A stretch of DNA of 64,000 bases from JACKCD01 sp041390905 (GCA_041390905.1 JAWKPA010000012.1:1302001-1366000); one strand, 5' to 3'. Positions 48,734 through 57,731 are shown, numbered from the stretch's first letter. Notes: generated by a model not told the origin, from the letters alone. A program made the numbers and translations.

Positions 48734-49624
48734 ATGAGTGCTACAATTATTGATGGGACAAGGATTGCACAGGAAGTCCGCGAAAGTGTGCAGGCTGGTG
48801 TGGCAAAGATGCAGGCGGAGCATGGGTATGTACCGGGCTTGGCAACGGTGCTGGTTGGGGATGATACAGCTTCGGCTACATATGTTCGCAGCAAGCAGCG
48901 GACGTGTGAGGCATTGGGAATTCGTTCGGTAGGGCATCATTTGCCGGCGACGGCTACTCAGGAAGAGGTGGAGGGGCTGGTTGCCAGCCTGAATGCTGAC
49001 CCTAATGTGAACGGGATTTTGGTGCAATTGCCGATGCCCAAGCATATTGATGAAGAGGCGGTGCTAAACTCTATTTCGCTGGAGAAAGATGTGGACGGGT
49101 TTCACCCGATCAATATCGGCCGTTTGGCGATGAAGGGGCGTGAGCCGCTGTTTATCCCCTGTACGCCGCATGGCTGTATTGTGCTGCTGGAAAAAACCGG
49201 CGTGAAGATTAGCGGTGCTGAAGCGGTGGTTGTGGGTCGGTCGAACATTGTGGGGCTGCCGGTGGCAATGCTGCTACAGGAGCGTAATGCAACGGTGACG
49301 ATTTGCCACAGCCGCACGCGGGATTTGCGGGAGCATTTGCAGCGGGCGGATATTGTGGTGGCGGCCGTTGGCATTGCTGAGCTGATTACGGGCGATATGT
49401 TGAAGCCGGGGGCGGTGGTGATTGATGTGGGTATCAATCGCAAGGATGACCCGACGGCGAAGCGTGGCTATCGGCTGGTTGGTGATGTGGATTTTGAGTC
49501 GGCCAAGGAAGTGGCGGGGGCGATTACGCCGGTGCCGGGTGGCGTTGGCCCGATGACGATTGCGATGTTGATGCAAAATACGTTGCGGGCGGCGGAGATT
49601 GCGTTGGCGAAGGCTGGCAAGTAG
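48734..49624 (+). CDS. folD: Bifunctional methylenetetrahydrofolate dehydrogenase / methenyl-THF cyclohydrolase
   Basis: A 296-residue enzyme with the FolD landmarks: GDDTASATYVRSKQRTCEAL (catalytic Tyr and Lys), LVQLPMPKHID, KDVDGFHPINIGRL, the Rossmann motif VVGRSNIVGLPVAMLL and PVPGGVGPMTIAMLM. It interconverts methylene-, methenyl- and 10-formyl-tetrahydrofolate for one-carbon metabolism. The length is normal. The ribosome-binding site is weak, consistent with coupling to the small membrane-protein gene 19 bp upstream. An intrinsic terminator follows at 49675. Confidence 0.95.
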   Translation: MSATIIDGTRIAQEVRESVQAGVAKMQAEHGYVPGLATVLVGDDTASATYVRSKQRTCEALGIRSVGHHLPATATQEEVEGLVASLNADPNVNGILVQLPMPKHIDEEAVLNSISLEKDVDGFHPINIGRLAMKGREPLFIPCTPHGCIVLLEKTGVKISGAEAVVVGRSNIVGLPVAMLLQERNATVTICHSRTRDLREHLQRADIVVAAVGIAELITGDMLKPGAVVIDVGINRKDDPTAKRGYRLVGDVDFESAKEVAGAITPVPGGVGPMTIAMLMQNTLRAAEIALAKAGK

Positions 49625-49674
49625 GCGAGTGTGTCATACACGGGTGTAGGCAAGATGCCCCTGCATATTAAAAT

Positions 49675-49706
49675 AAACCGCAGGCTTTTGGGTCTGCGGT
49701 TTTTTG
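49675..49706 (+). terminator. Intrinsic terminator after folD
   Basis: AAACCGCAG, a 10-nt loop, CTGCGGTTT and a run of T residues, about 50 bp after the folD stop. Confidence 0.85.
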
Positions 49707-49867
49707 TTGTGGTAGGCAAATTGGGGTAAGCTCTAGGGGGCTGTTTGGATGAAAGATGATTGTCTAATGGTAACGGCCGTTAAATTTTTTTCGCATCTGA
49801 CACCACATCCAAATTCGTCAGATGACACGACCCATCATCCCACTGATGGAAGGAAGAGGTTAGGAGC

Positions 49868-51088
49868 ATGGCATATAATCTAGATCAGGAAATTTCCCGT
49901 CGGGGAACCAACAGCTTGAAATGGGAATTTGAGTTTGGTGCCAATGGTGCCAGCTACAGCGACCGCACCGACCCGAAATATGGATCGGAGCGGCTGCTGC
50001 CGATGTGGGTGGCGGATATGGATTTTCGCTGTCCGCCGGCCGTTGTGGAGGCGTTGGTGGCACGGTCACAGCATGGGTTGTTCGGCTATACGTCGCCAAT
50101 GGCCGATTATTACGATGCCTTTATTGGCTGGGTGCAGCGGCGGCACGGCTGGACGGTGCAGGCCGACTGGGTGGTGATTACGCCCGGCGTGGTGCCAGCC
50201 ATTAACATGATGGTGCAAACCTATACCCAGCCGGGGGACAAGATTTTAATCCAACGGCCGGTTTATCACCCTTTTACCCATGCCATTGAAAACAATGGAC
50301 GGGTGGTAGTGTCCAATTCGCTGGTGGCGGAAAACGGCCGTTATTCCATAGACTTTGACGATTTTGCCGCTAAAGCTGCCGACCCTGCCGTGAAAATGTT
50401 TGTGCTTTGCAGCCCCCACAACCCCGTAGGGCGCGTCTGGACCCGCGAAGAGCTACAGCGCATGGGCGAAATCTGCTTTGCCAACGATGTGCTGGTTATT
50501 TCAGACGAAATCCACTGCGACTTAATTCAGCCAGAACACACATTTGTTCCCTTTGGCTCCATTAGCGACGACTTTGCCCAGCGTTCCATCTCCTGCATGG
50601 CTCCCAGCAAAACATTTAACCTGGCCGGCCTCAAAACCTCCCACATTATGATTCCAGACCCGGTGCTACGGAAACAGCTTGATACGTTTATGGGTAATTT
50701 AGGCATCAAAGGCATCAATGCTTTTGGGCTAGTTTCTACACAAACGGCGTATATGCACGGGGATGAATGGTTGGATGAGGTCATTGCCTATATTGGCGAT
50801 AACCATCGCTATATGGCAACCTTTCTGGCCGAGAATTTGCCCCAACTTTGCCTCTCGCCGCTGGAAGGAACCTACTTGTCCTGGCTAGACTGCCGGGCGC
50901 TGGAGCTGGATCGGGATGAGCTAAAAGCATTGCTGTATGATCAGGCGCACCTGTTTTTTAACCAAGGGTATATTTTTGGGGACGAGGGAGAGGGGTTCGT
51001 GCGGATTAACCTGGCTTGTCCCCGTTCGTTGGTGGTAGAGGCAATGGAGCGGTTGAAAACGGCCGTTTTCTCCCTGCAACCAGCGTAG
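49868..51088 (+). CDS. MalY/PatB-family PLP enzyme (probable cystathionine beta-lyase)
   Basis: A 406-residue class I/II aminotransferase-fold enzyme. Diagnostic features are LLPMWVADMDFRCPPAV near the N-terminus (typical of MalY/PatB), SPHNPVGRVW, SDEIHCDLI and the PLP lysine Lys248 in APSKTFNLAGLKTSH. Members split cystathionine or cysteine conjugates to homocysteine or thiols, pyruvate and ammonia; some are regulatory. The start has AGGAAGAGGTTAGGAGC. It stands alone after folD and its terminator. A palindrome overlaps its last codons (51057). Confidence 0.88.
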   Translation: MAYNLDQEISRRGTNSLKWEFEFGANGASYSDRTDPKYGSERLLPMWVADMDFRCPPAVVEALVARSQHGLFGYTSPMADYYDAFIGWVQRRHGWTVQADWVVITPGVVPAINMMVQTYTQPGDKILIQRPVYHPFTHAIENNGRVVVSNSLVAENGRYSIDFDDFAAKAADPAVKMFVLCSPHNPVGRVWTREELQRMGEICFANDVLVISDEIHCDLIQPEHTFVPFGSISDDFAQRSISCMAPSKTFNLAGLKTSHIMIPDPVLRKQLDTFMGNLGIKGINAFGLVSTQTAYMHGDEWLDEVIAYIGDNHRYMATFLAENLPQLCLSPLEGTYLSWLDCRALELDRDELKALLYDQAHLFFNQGYIFGDEGEGFVRINLACPRSLVVEAMERLKTAVFSLQPA

Positions 51089-51091
51089 AAG

Positions 51092-51130
51092 AGTAATCGG
51101 TAATCAGTGACCAGTACTGATTACCGATTA
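51092..51130. repeat. GATTACC-type hairpin between convergent genes
   Basis: AGTAATCGGTAATCAGTGAC and GTACTGATTACCGATTACTG form a hairpin between the MalY-like and DedA-like genes. Its right arm encodes the last codons of the DedA-like gene. Confidence 0.65.
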
Positions 51131-51759
51131 CTGGCTTCTGCAATCAAGGTGGGTTGGTGGGAAAACGGCCGTTTTTTCACCAACAAATACACCCCTATCC
51201 CAAACACCGCTACCCCCACCAGCAGCCCGCTAAAATCACTCACAAACTCACTAATCACTTCCCACTGGCTGCCAAACGCATACCCCAGCCCCCCAAACAG
51301 CAGCAGCCACGTTAGCTCACCCGCCGCGTCATACATCAAAAAACGGCTGACCGTATACCCGCTGCTGCCCGCCACCCAGTTGACCGGAATAGCAATGGGC
51401 GTTAACAGCCAGCGTGACAAATAAACCGCCACCCCGCCCCGATCTTGAAAGGTGGACTCGGCCTGCTGCCACGTTTTGGAGTTACCAAACCGCTTTTGCA
51501 GCCAAACCCGCGCCAGGCGGCCAATGCTGTAGCTCAGCACATCGCCAACGACAACCCCAACCAGCCCAAATAACAGAGTGTCACTGATGCCCAGCACCTC
51601 TTGCCGCACAAACGCCCCAGCCGCTACCACAAACAACGTCCCCGGCACTGGCACCCCCAATGCCCCCACAAACAAAGCCAGGGCAAACATAGAGGCACCA
51701 TAAATCAGGAACCAACTTAAAAACAGGTCACTAATATTTGAAAAATCCGATAATGTCAT
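51121..51759 (-). CDS. DedA / VTT-domain membrane protein
   Basis: A 212-residue polytopic membrane protein with the SNARE-associated (VTT) domain. The re-entrant motif region includes FVGALGVPVPGTLFVVAAGA, then GLVGVVVGDVLSYSIGRLAR, and RWLLTPIAIPVNWVAGSSGY in the second half. DedA proteins are linked to lipid-carrier or phospholipid translocation and membrane homeostasis. Its ATG overlaps the stop of the 51756-52373 gene (ATGA), so the two are translationally coupled. A palindrome near 51163 is read as KKRPFSHQ. Confidence 0.85.
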   Translation of the reverse strand: MTLSDFSNISDLFLSWFLIYGASMFALALFVGALGVPVPGTLFVVAAGAFVRQEVLGISDTLLFGLVGVVVGDVLSYSIGRLARVWLQKRFGNSKTWQQAESTFQDRGGVAVYLSRWLLTPIAIPVNWVAGSSGYTVSRFLMYDAAGELTWLLLFGGLGYAFGSQWEVISEFVSDFSGLLVGVAVFGIGVYLLVKKRPFSHQPTLIAEASNR

Positions 51760-52373
51760 GGTGCCTTCTCATAGCCAGCCAACGCGCTCTTGATTGTGTC
51801 AACCAATGCCCGCAGGCCGCCTTTGTACCGATATTCTTTGTCTAACAGCCCCAAATCTTTAAATTCATTGTCATTTTCGGCAGGAATGCCGACTTGTTCA
51901 AAAATATACGTTTCGGGGACACCTGTGCTGACAGAAATATAGCGCACCGTCATCCACGGCCGAATGTCATCCAACCCTGTGACCACAGGATTGGTGCGGT
52001 ATGCCTCAATTGCCTCTGCCACCGCTTCCGTCACACGCTGGTCTTGCCCATCAGCAGACAGCCCCAGGTCATACAGGCGGTTGAGATCGCGCAGTGCCTC
52101 ATGCCCGTTGCGTTGCTCAAACGGGATGCCCAAATAGTTCAGCAAATACTCCTCTGGGACGGCATAGGCGACGGCAACATAATCAAGCGTCATCCAGCCG
52201 CGAATTGCATCCACCGACGCTTCTCCTCGATCCAACCCTTGGTCACGCACATAGCGCATTTGGTTAAAAGAGCGAAAAGAGCGGACGCCAAAAACAAGCA
52301 TCAGCAACAACCCCAGGGCAATAAAGCCAAAGGTCAACCATTTTGTGAGCGGGATTTGCGTTAGTTTCTTCAT
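51756..52373 (-). CDS. Membrane-anchored protein with duplicated IRxWMT repeat
   Basis: A 205-residue protein from ATG 52373 (an earlier in-frame ATG at 52403 is possible). One membrane segment (about residues 13-30, TFGFIALGLLLMLVFGV) is followed by two similar units: IRGWMTLDYVAVAYAVPEEY (about residue 58) and IRPWMTVRYISVSTGVPETY (about residue 138). Each is followed by an LGIP- or VGIP-type motif. The repeat looks like a small helical domain. I have seen the IRxWMTxxYIAxxYGVP pattern in unnamed membrane proteins but know no function. It is the first gene of a unit with the DedA-like protein. Confidence 0.65.
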   Translation of the reverse strand: MKKLTQIPLTKWLTFGFIALGLLLMLVFGVRSFRSFNQMRYVRDQGLDRGEASVDAIRGWMTLDYVAVAYAVPEEYLLNYLGIPFEQRNGHEALRDLNRLYDLGLSADGQDQRVTEAVAEAIEAYRTNPVVTGLDDIRPWMTVRYISVSTGVPETYIFEQVGIPAENDNEFKDLGLLDKEYRYKGGLRALVDTIKSALAGYEKAP

Positions 52374-52492
52374 AGTCGCTGCCAGCATAGCAGATATGGG
52401 CATTATAGGCGAGGGATGTGAAGATTATATGAAGTGGCGGCAAACGGCCGTTTGCCCCGCCCGTCCAGCCGCATTACAATCACAAAAGATAA

Positions 52493-52560
52493 GTAGAGAT
52501 TGGAGAGTGGGGATTGATGAAGGTTTGCAATCTCCAATCTCCAACCGCTAATCTCCAGAT
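52493..52560. repeat. GGAGATTG-type hairpin before the export operon
   Basis: TAGAGATTGGAGAGTGGGGA on the left and GCAATCTCCAATCTCCAACC on the right. The right arm ends only a few bases before the ATG of the adaptor gene, leaving no room for a Shine-Dalgarno sequence. Confidence 0.7.
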
Positions 52561-52562
52561 AT

Positions 52563-53747
52563 ATGAAACGACTCTTGATACCCATCATCCTGCTCCTCAT
52601 CCTGGCCGCCTGTGCCGACAGCACCACCGAACCGCGCCGGGTGGATTTGGCCGAAGAACCAACGCCGATCCCAACGGCCGTTCTTCCCCCCAAACCCACC
52701 TATATCGTTGAGCGCGGCCAGGTCGTCTACCAGATTGATTTCGCCGGCCGCATCGGCCCCGCCTTTGAAAAAATCCTTGCTTTCCCCCGCGACGGCGTGG
52801 TGGCTGAGGTTTTTGTGCAGCGTGGCGACATGGTAACGGCCGGCGACGTACTGGCAACGCTCGACACGCTGGCACTGCAAGAAGAGCTGCTCACCGCCCA
52901 GGCCGAGCTGGACATTGCCCAAAACCGGGTGGCCGCGCTGGAAAAACAGCAGCAAGCCGCCCAACGCCGCGCTGAACTCCAGCGCGATTTGGCGCAATTG
53001 GAGCTGGAGTTTGCTGTGGCGCAGGGTGGGAATGCCCCCAGCCCGGCGCAGCAGTTGGAAATCAGCCGCCGCACCATTGCCCTGCAACTGGTGCAGCTTA
53101 CGCTGGATGAACTTGACATTGGCATTGACCCGCTGCTGCTGGCCGACATTGAAGAGGCCAAATTGCGGGTGGATGTTTTGCATGAAGCGTTAGCCAGCAA
53201 TGACCTTATCGCCCCCTTTGACGGCCAAATCACCTCCTTTAGCGTCTCGCCAGAGCAGCGGGTGGTGGCGGGCAACCGCGTTGGCCTCATCGCCGACATC
53301 ACGCTGCTGGAGGTGCAGGCCACGCTCATCGAAAGCCAACTGCTGGAGATGGGCGAAAACATGACGGCCACCATCACCGCCGCTAACCGCCCCGGCGAAA
53401 CCTTCCCCGCCTTTGTGCGCCGCCTGCCGCCCCCCTACGGCAGCCCCGGCAGCAACCAGGATGTGGCTGAAAATGACACGACCGCTCGCGTGGCCTTTGC
53501 CAACCCCGAAGATGCGGCTCAATTTACCAGCGGCGACCGCGTACAGGTCAATATTTTTCTGGAAGACCGCCCGGATGCGCTGTGGCTGCCGCCTGCGGCT
53601 TTGCGGGAATTTAACGGCCGTCAATTTGTCGTCATCCAGCAGGACGGCGGCGAACGGCGCGTAGACGTGGTGCTGGGCATTGAAGGGGACGGGCGCATTG
53701 AGATTGTGTCCGGCGTGGCAGAGGGAGATGTGGTGGTGGGGCAGTAA
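52563..53747 (+). CDS. MacA/HlyD-type periplasmic adaptor lipoprotein
   Basis: A 394-residue adaptor. The lipoprotein signal is MKRLLIPIILLLILAAC (acylated Cys17). A barrel-sandwich/lipoyl region has RDGVVAEVFVQRGDMVTAGD then VLATLD. A long alpha-helical hairpin follows (about residues 105-205; rich in Gln, Glu and Leu). The second lipoyl half (LIAPFDGQITSFSVSPEQRV), beta-barrel and membrane-proximal domains complete it. It would link the FtsX-type permease to the outside. It is the first gene of a four-gene unit with a permease and two ATPases. No outer-membrane TolC homologue is nearby. Confidence 0.88.
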   Translation: MKRLLIPIILLLILAACADSTTEPRRVDLAEEPTPIPTAVLPPKPTYIVERGQVVYQIDFAGRIGPAFEKILAFPRDGVVAEVFVQRGDMVTAGDVLATLDTLALQEELLTAQAELDIAQNRVAALEKQQQAAQRRAELQRDLAQLELEFAVAQGGNAPSPAQQLEISRRTIALQLVQLTLDELDIGIDPLLLADIEEAKLRVDVLHEALASNDLIAPFDGQITSFSVSPEQRVVAGNRVGLIADITLLEVQATLIESQLLEMGENMTATITAANRPGETFPAFVRRLPPPYGSPGSNQDVAENDTTARVAFANPEDAAQFTSGDRVQVNIFLEDRPDALWLPPAALREFNGRQFVVIQQDGGERRVDVVLGIEGDGRIEIVSGVAEGDVVVGQ

Positions 53748-53827
53748 TCGCTAATCAGTAATCGGTAATCGGTTGGTTGACTGATAACTGATAACTGATA
53801 ACTGATTACTGGTCACCGATTACCGGA
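53745..53827. repeat. GATTACC-type hairpin between adaptor and permease genes
   Basis: GTAATCGCTAATCAGTAATC and GGTAATCGG on the left, and GATAACTGATAACTGATAAC plus CACCGATTACCGG on the right. It starts at the adaptor stop codon and ends just before GGAAAG and the permease ATG. Confidence 0.7.
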
Positions 53828-53830
53828 AAG

Positions 53831-56611
53831 ATGGCAACCGTAATCCTGACCATCAGGCGCTTATGGGCGCAAAAGGGGCTGAGTGTGGCAACGGCGGTGG
53901 GATTAACGGCCGTTGTTGCCCTCATGATGCTTACCCCCCTCTACGCCAGCGGCGTTTACTATCAACTGCTGCAAGACGACCTTGAGCGCGTGGCGCGGCA
54001 AACCAACCGCTCCGCCTTCACCTACCTGCTGCAATACCAGGGATTTAACACCCGTTCCCTCTCGTGGGACGAAGTGGCTCCCGCCGATGACTACCTTTCC
54101 AGTGACGAACCCACCCTGGGGTTGCCGGTGCAAACCCAAACCGGCATGATGGTGAGCCAGCGGTTCCGCCTGTTCCCGCAGGGTGGGCAAACGTCGCTGG
54201 GGCGGGTGCAGTTGGCGGTGGTGAATGGGCTGGGGGAAAACGGCCGTTTGTTAGAAGGCACCTGGCCGCAAGATGCCCCCGACAACCCCTCCACCGCCAT
54301 CGAAGTCACCGTTGGCAACAGCTTTGCCCAGCGCACTGGCGTTCAAATTGGCGATCTGTTCACCATTGTGGACGAATCCGCTAACGGTACCAACTTCCCG
54401 CTGCAAATCGTCGGCATTTGGGAACCCATCAACCCGCGCAGCCCCTTTTGGGTGCTGCCCCTGCCAGATTTTGCCAACTACTTTGTCATCCCTGCCGCCA
54501 GCTTTGCCAGCCGCATTGCCCCCAACATCGAGGACGATGTGGTAGAGGCGGCGTGGCAGGTGGTGCTGGACGGCAGCGAGGTGGGCATTGACCAGATACG
54601 CAGCATGGGCAGCCGCTATCAAACGGTGGAAAACCGGATGGCAACCTTGCTCCCCGATGCCCGCGTGCTGCAAACGCCGGTCGAGGCACTGGCGCTATAC
54701 AACAGTTCCGTCACCTCGCTGGTGCTGCTGCTTACGGCGTTTAACGTGCCGATTCTGGGGCTGGTACTGGCCTTTGTTGGGCTGGTGGTGGGGCTGTCGG
54801 TGGGCGAACGGCGCAACGAGATTGCCGTGATGCGCAGCCGGGGGGCAACGCTGGCGCAAATGTTGACAATGGGGCTGCTGGAAGGGGTGGCGCTGGGGCT
54901 GATTGCCCTGGTGTTGGGTACGGCACTGGCACTGTGGCTAACGGCACTAATCGGCCACACGCGCAGCTTTCTGGACTTTTCGGCCGAGTCGGAGCTGCGG
55001 GTGGTGTTGACGCAGGGGGCTATTCGGGCGGGATTAACGGCCGTTTTCCTCGCCCTTCTCGCCCGCATTGTCCCCACCCTGACCGCCGCCCGCCACACCA
55101 TCATCACCTACAAACAAGACCGCGCCCGCGCCCAGGCCAACCCCTGGTGGCAGCGCACCTGGCTCGACCTGCTGCTCATGATCCCCGCCGCCTATGGCTT
55201 TTATCTGCTGTGGCAGCAAAACAACCTGGATGCCACCGTCGAAACCGCCACCGAGGCCGCCAGCTTTTCCACCGACCCCTTGCAAAATCCGCTGCTGCTC
55301 ATCCTGCCCGCCCTCACCATCTTTGCCCTCACCCTCTTTTTTCTGCGGCTGCTGCCCCTTGCCCTGCGCGGCCTAAGCTGGCTGCTGGCGCAAAGCAACA
55401 GCGTCGGGCTGCTGCTGGCCGTGCGCCAGCTTGCCCGCACCCCCGGTTTTTATGCCACGCCGCTGATTTTGCTCATTCTCACCGTCAGCCTGGCCGTCTT
55501 TACCGCTTCGCTGGCGCGAACAATGGATTTGCAGTTGTTTGACCAAAGCTACTACGCCGTGGGTGCCGATGTCAGTGTCTATGATTTTGCCACACAGGGT
55601 AGCCGGCCGGGAACGCAAAACGACTACTTTTTTGTCCCTGCCACCACCTTCCGCGCATTGCCGGGGGTGCTGGGCGCGGCGCGGGTGGGGCGGTATGAGA
55701 CCGAGGCAGAAATCGGCCGTTTGCCTTTTGACGGGCTGTTTTTGGGGGTAGACCGGGCAGAATTGGCGCAGGCGGCGTTTTGGCGGCGCGATTTTGCCGC
55801 CCTGTCGCTGGGTACGCTGCTCAACCGGCTGGCGCAAACGCCCAACGGCATCCTCTTGCCCGATGGCTTTATGGCGGAGCGCGGCCTCCAGGTGGGGGAT
55901 GTGTTCCGGCAAACGGTGGTGGTGCCGGGCGGCACGGTGGATCTGGTCGGCCAAGTTGTGGGGTCGTTTGCCTACTTCCCCAGTTGGTACCCGGCCGAGG
56001 CTGATTTTGTGGCTGTGGGGAATCTTGACTACCTGTTTCAGCAGGTGGGGGGCGACCTGCCCTACCATGTTTGGCTGCGTACCGCGCCGGGGGTGGATGT
56101 GGCGGCACTGGAGACGGCACTGCCGGGCAGACGGGAATGGGTGACACCGTTTGAGCCGATTCGCCGGGCGCAGCAGCAGCCGGAGCGGCAGGGGTTGTTT
56201 GGGCTGTTGTCGGTGGGGTTTGTGGCGGCGGCACTGCTGACGGTCTTTGGCTTTTTTCTCTACGCTCTTTTTTCTTTCCGCCGCCGCTTTATTGAACTGG
56301 GGGTGCTGCGGGCTGTTGGGCTTGGCACCGACCAAATGTTGACGCTGCTGGCGTTTGAGCTAGGCTTGTTGATTGTGTCTGGGCTGGGGCTTGGCACGGG
56401 GCTGGGGGTGCTGGTGAGTCAGGGGTTTATTCCGTATTTGCGGGTGGGAGAAACGGCCGTTCCTCCCGTCCTCGTCGAAATTGCCTGGTCTGCCATCAGC
56501 CAAATTTACATACTCTTCGGCCTGCTCTTTCTAGCCGCCCTCGTTGTTCTCGGCGGCCTGCTGCTGCGGATGAAAATTTTCCAGGCGGTGAAGCTGGGTG
56601 AAACAATTTAG
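53831..56611 (+). CDS. FtsX-like ABC permease (MacB-type, fused duplicate)
   Basis: A 926-residue permease. It has an N-terminal membrane segment (about residues 19-40), a large extracytoplasmic domain (about 45-290) and three membrane segments with an FtsX core (about 295-430; LVVGLSVGERRNEIAVMRSR, then TMGLLEGVALGLIALVLGTA). Two hydrophobic segments and a repeat of the arrangement follow: a second extracytoplasmic domain (about 560-780) and a C-terminal FtsX core (FRRRFIELGVLRAVGLGTDQ). The ELGVLRAVG and EIAVMRSRG motifs are coupling helices to the ATPases. The two-FtsX-domain layout explains why a single permease gene comes with two ATPase genes. The substrate is unknown; four palindromes or near-copies are in frame. 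Confidence 0.88.
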   Translation: MATVILTIRRLWAQKGLSVATAVGLTAVVALMMLTPLYASGVYYQLLQDDLERVARQTNRSAFTYLLQYQGFNTRSLSWDEVAPADDYLSSDEPTLGLPVQTQTGMMVSQRFRLFPQGGQTSLGRVQLAVVNGLGENGRLLEGTWPQDAPDNPSTAIEVTVGNSFAQRTGVQIGDLFTIVDESANGTNFPLQIVGIWEPINPRSPFWVLPLPDFANYFVIPAASFASRIAPNIEDDVVEAAWQVVLDGSEVGIDQIRSMGSRYQTVENRMATLLPDARVLQTPVEALALYNSSVTSLVLLLTAFNVPILGLVLAFVGLVVGLSVGERRNEIAVMRSRGATLAQMLTMGLLEGVALGLIALVLGTALALWLTALIGHTRSFLDFSAESELRVVLTQGAIRAGLTAVFLALLARIVPTLTAARHTIITYKQDRARAQANPWWQRTWLDLLLMIPAAYGFYLLWQQNNLDATVETATEAASFSTDPLQNPLLLILPALTIFALTLFFLRLLPLALRGLSWLLAQSNSVGLLLAVRQLARTPGFYATPLILLILTVSLAVFTASLARTMDLQLFDQSYYAVGADVSVYDFATQGSRPGTQNDYFFVPATTFRALPGVLGAARVGRYETEAEIGRLPFDGLFLGVDRAELAQAAFWRRDFAALSLGTLLNRLAQTPNGILLPDGFMAERGLQVGDVFRQTVVVPGGTVDLVGQVVGSFAYFPSWYPAEADFVAVGNLDYLFQQVGGDLPYHVWLRTAPGVDVAALETALPGRREWVTPFEPIRRAQQQPERQGLFGLLSVGFVAAALLTVFGFFLYALFSFRRRFIELGVLRAVGLGTDQMLTLLAFELGLLIVSGLGLGTGLGVLVSQGFIPYLRVGETAVPPVLVEIAWSAISQIYILFGLLFLAALVVLGGLLLRMKIFQAVKLGETI

Positions 56612-56680
56612 TAGAGATTGGAGATTGGAGATTGCCACTAACGAAGCGACAATCTCCAATCTCCAATCCCTGATCTCCAA
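56612..56680. repeat. GGAGATTG-type hairpin between permease and first ATPase
   Basis: GAGATTGGAGATTGGAGATT on the left and CAATCTCCAATCTCCAATCC on the right. It fills the whole intergenic gap between the permease stop and the ATPase ATG, so no Shine-Dalgarno is visible for that ATG. Confidence 0.8.
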
Positions 56681-57670
56681 ATGACAGAACCAATTATTAT
56701 TTGCGAAAATTTGGTCAAAATTTATAAAGTGGCTGATTTGGAAGTGCTGGCACTGCAAGGGCTGGAGCTGACCATACAACAGGGTGAGTTGCTGGGGATT
56801 GTTGGTGCCAGCGGCAGCGGCAAATCCACGCTGATGAATGTGTTGGGAGGGCTGGTGCGGCCATCGGCCGGCCGCGTGCTGGTGGACGGACATGATTTGC
56901 TCAAGCTAAGTAACGCCGCCCTGGATCGGTATCGCCGTACCAAGGTCGGTTTTGTCTGGCAGCAAGGGGCGCGAAACCTCATTCCCTATCTCAACGCCGT
57001 GGAGAACGTGGAGATGCCAATGACGCTGGCGGGGGTGGCGAGGACGCGGCAGCGGGCGCAGGAATTGCTGGAAATTGTGGGGCTGGCGGAGCGGATGCAC
57101 CATAAATTGCCCCAGCTTTCTGGTGGTGAGCAGCAGCGGGTGGCGATTGCCGTGGCACTTGCCAATGAGCCTTCGATTTTGCTGGCCGATGAGCCGACGG
57201 GTGAGCTGGACAGCGAGACGGCGCTGACGATTTACCGTGCCTTCCAGCAGCTAAACCGGGAGATGGGGCTGACAACGCTGATTGTGAGCCATGACCCCGG
57301 CATTGCGCGGCACGTCAACCGGGTGGTGGCGATTCGGGATGGCAAAACGTCGAGCGAGACGCGCCGGGCGCGGCCGGTGAACCCGGAAACGGCGCATGAG
57401 GAAGCGCACGAGGAGCATTTTGAGGAGCTGACGGTGCTGGATTCGGCGGGGCGGTTGCAGGTGCCAAAGGCGTTTTTGCAGGAGCTGAATATTCAGGGGC
57501 GGGTGCGAATGGAGATGACGGAAACGGGTATTTTGATTAAGCCGGTGGCCGACTCCCCGGCCGGGGATCTGGTGGCGGTGCGTGGTGGCGGAGGAGAAAC
57601 GGCTCCCACGCCCACCAAACAACCCTCCGGTCTGCGCCGCTGGCTGGGGAAGATGAGATTGAGAGACTAA
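56681..57670 (+). CDS. MacB-type ABC ATPase with AbrB-like C-terminal extension
   Basis: A 329-residue protein. Residues 1-230 are a complete ABC ATPase: Walker A GASGSGKST (46-54), Q-loop GFVWQQGARN, signature LSGGEQQRVAI, Walker B ILLADEPTGELD and His in IVSHD. After a Glu/His-rich linker, residues 248-290 read LTVLDSAGRLQVPKAFLQEL then NIQGRVRMEMTETGILIKPV. That is the pattern of an AbrB/SpoVT swapped-hairpin DNA-binding domain. The extension then ends in a basic tail (RRWLGKMRLRD). The fold match is inferred from the pattern. It could regulate its own operon or simply mediate dimerisation. Confidence 0.85.
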   Translation: MTEPIIICENLVKIYKVADLEVLALQGLELTIQQGELLGIVGASGSGKSTLMNVLGGLVRPSAGRVLVDGHDLLKLSNAALDRYRRTKVGFVWQQGARNLIPYLNAVENVEMPMTLAGVARTRQRAQELLEIVGLAERMHHKLPQLSGGEQQRVAIAVALANEPSILLADEPTGELDSETALTIYRAFQQLNREMGLTTLIVSHDPGIARHVNRVVAIRDGKTSSETRRARPVNPETAHEEAHEEHFEELTVLDSAGRLQVPKAFLQELNIQGRVRMEMTETGILIKPVADSPAGDLVAVRGGGGETAPTPTKQPSGLRRWLGKMRLRD

Positions 57671-57722
57671 GAGATTGGGAGACTGGTTTCCTAATCTCTC
57701 AGTCTCCTAGTCTCTTAGTCTC
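57658..57722. repeat. GAGACTAAGAGATTG-type hairpin between the two ATPase genes
   Basis: GAGAGACTAAGAGATTGGGA on the left and CTCAGTCTCCTAGTCTCTTA on the right, a 7-8-bp repeated unit in each arm. The left arm encodes the last codons of the first ATPase. Confidence 0.75.
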
Positions 57723-57731
57723 ATTCCAACT

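Noticed and set aside
55373..56335. Leftward 320-codon frame opposite the FtsX-like permease
   Set aside because: Composition is dominated by Arg, His, Gln and Pro, typical of an antisense reading; no motif or start signal.
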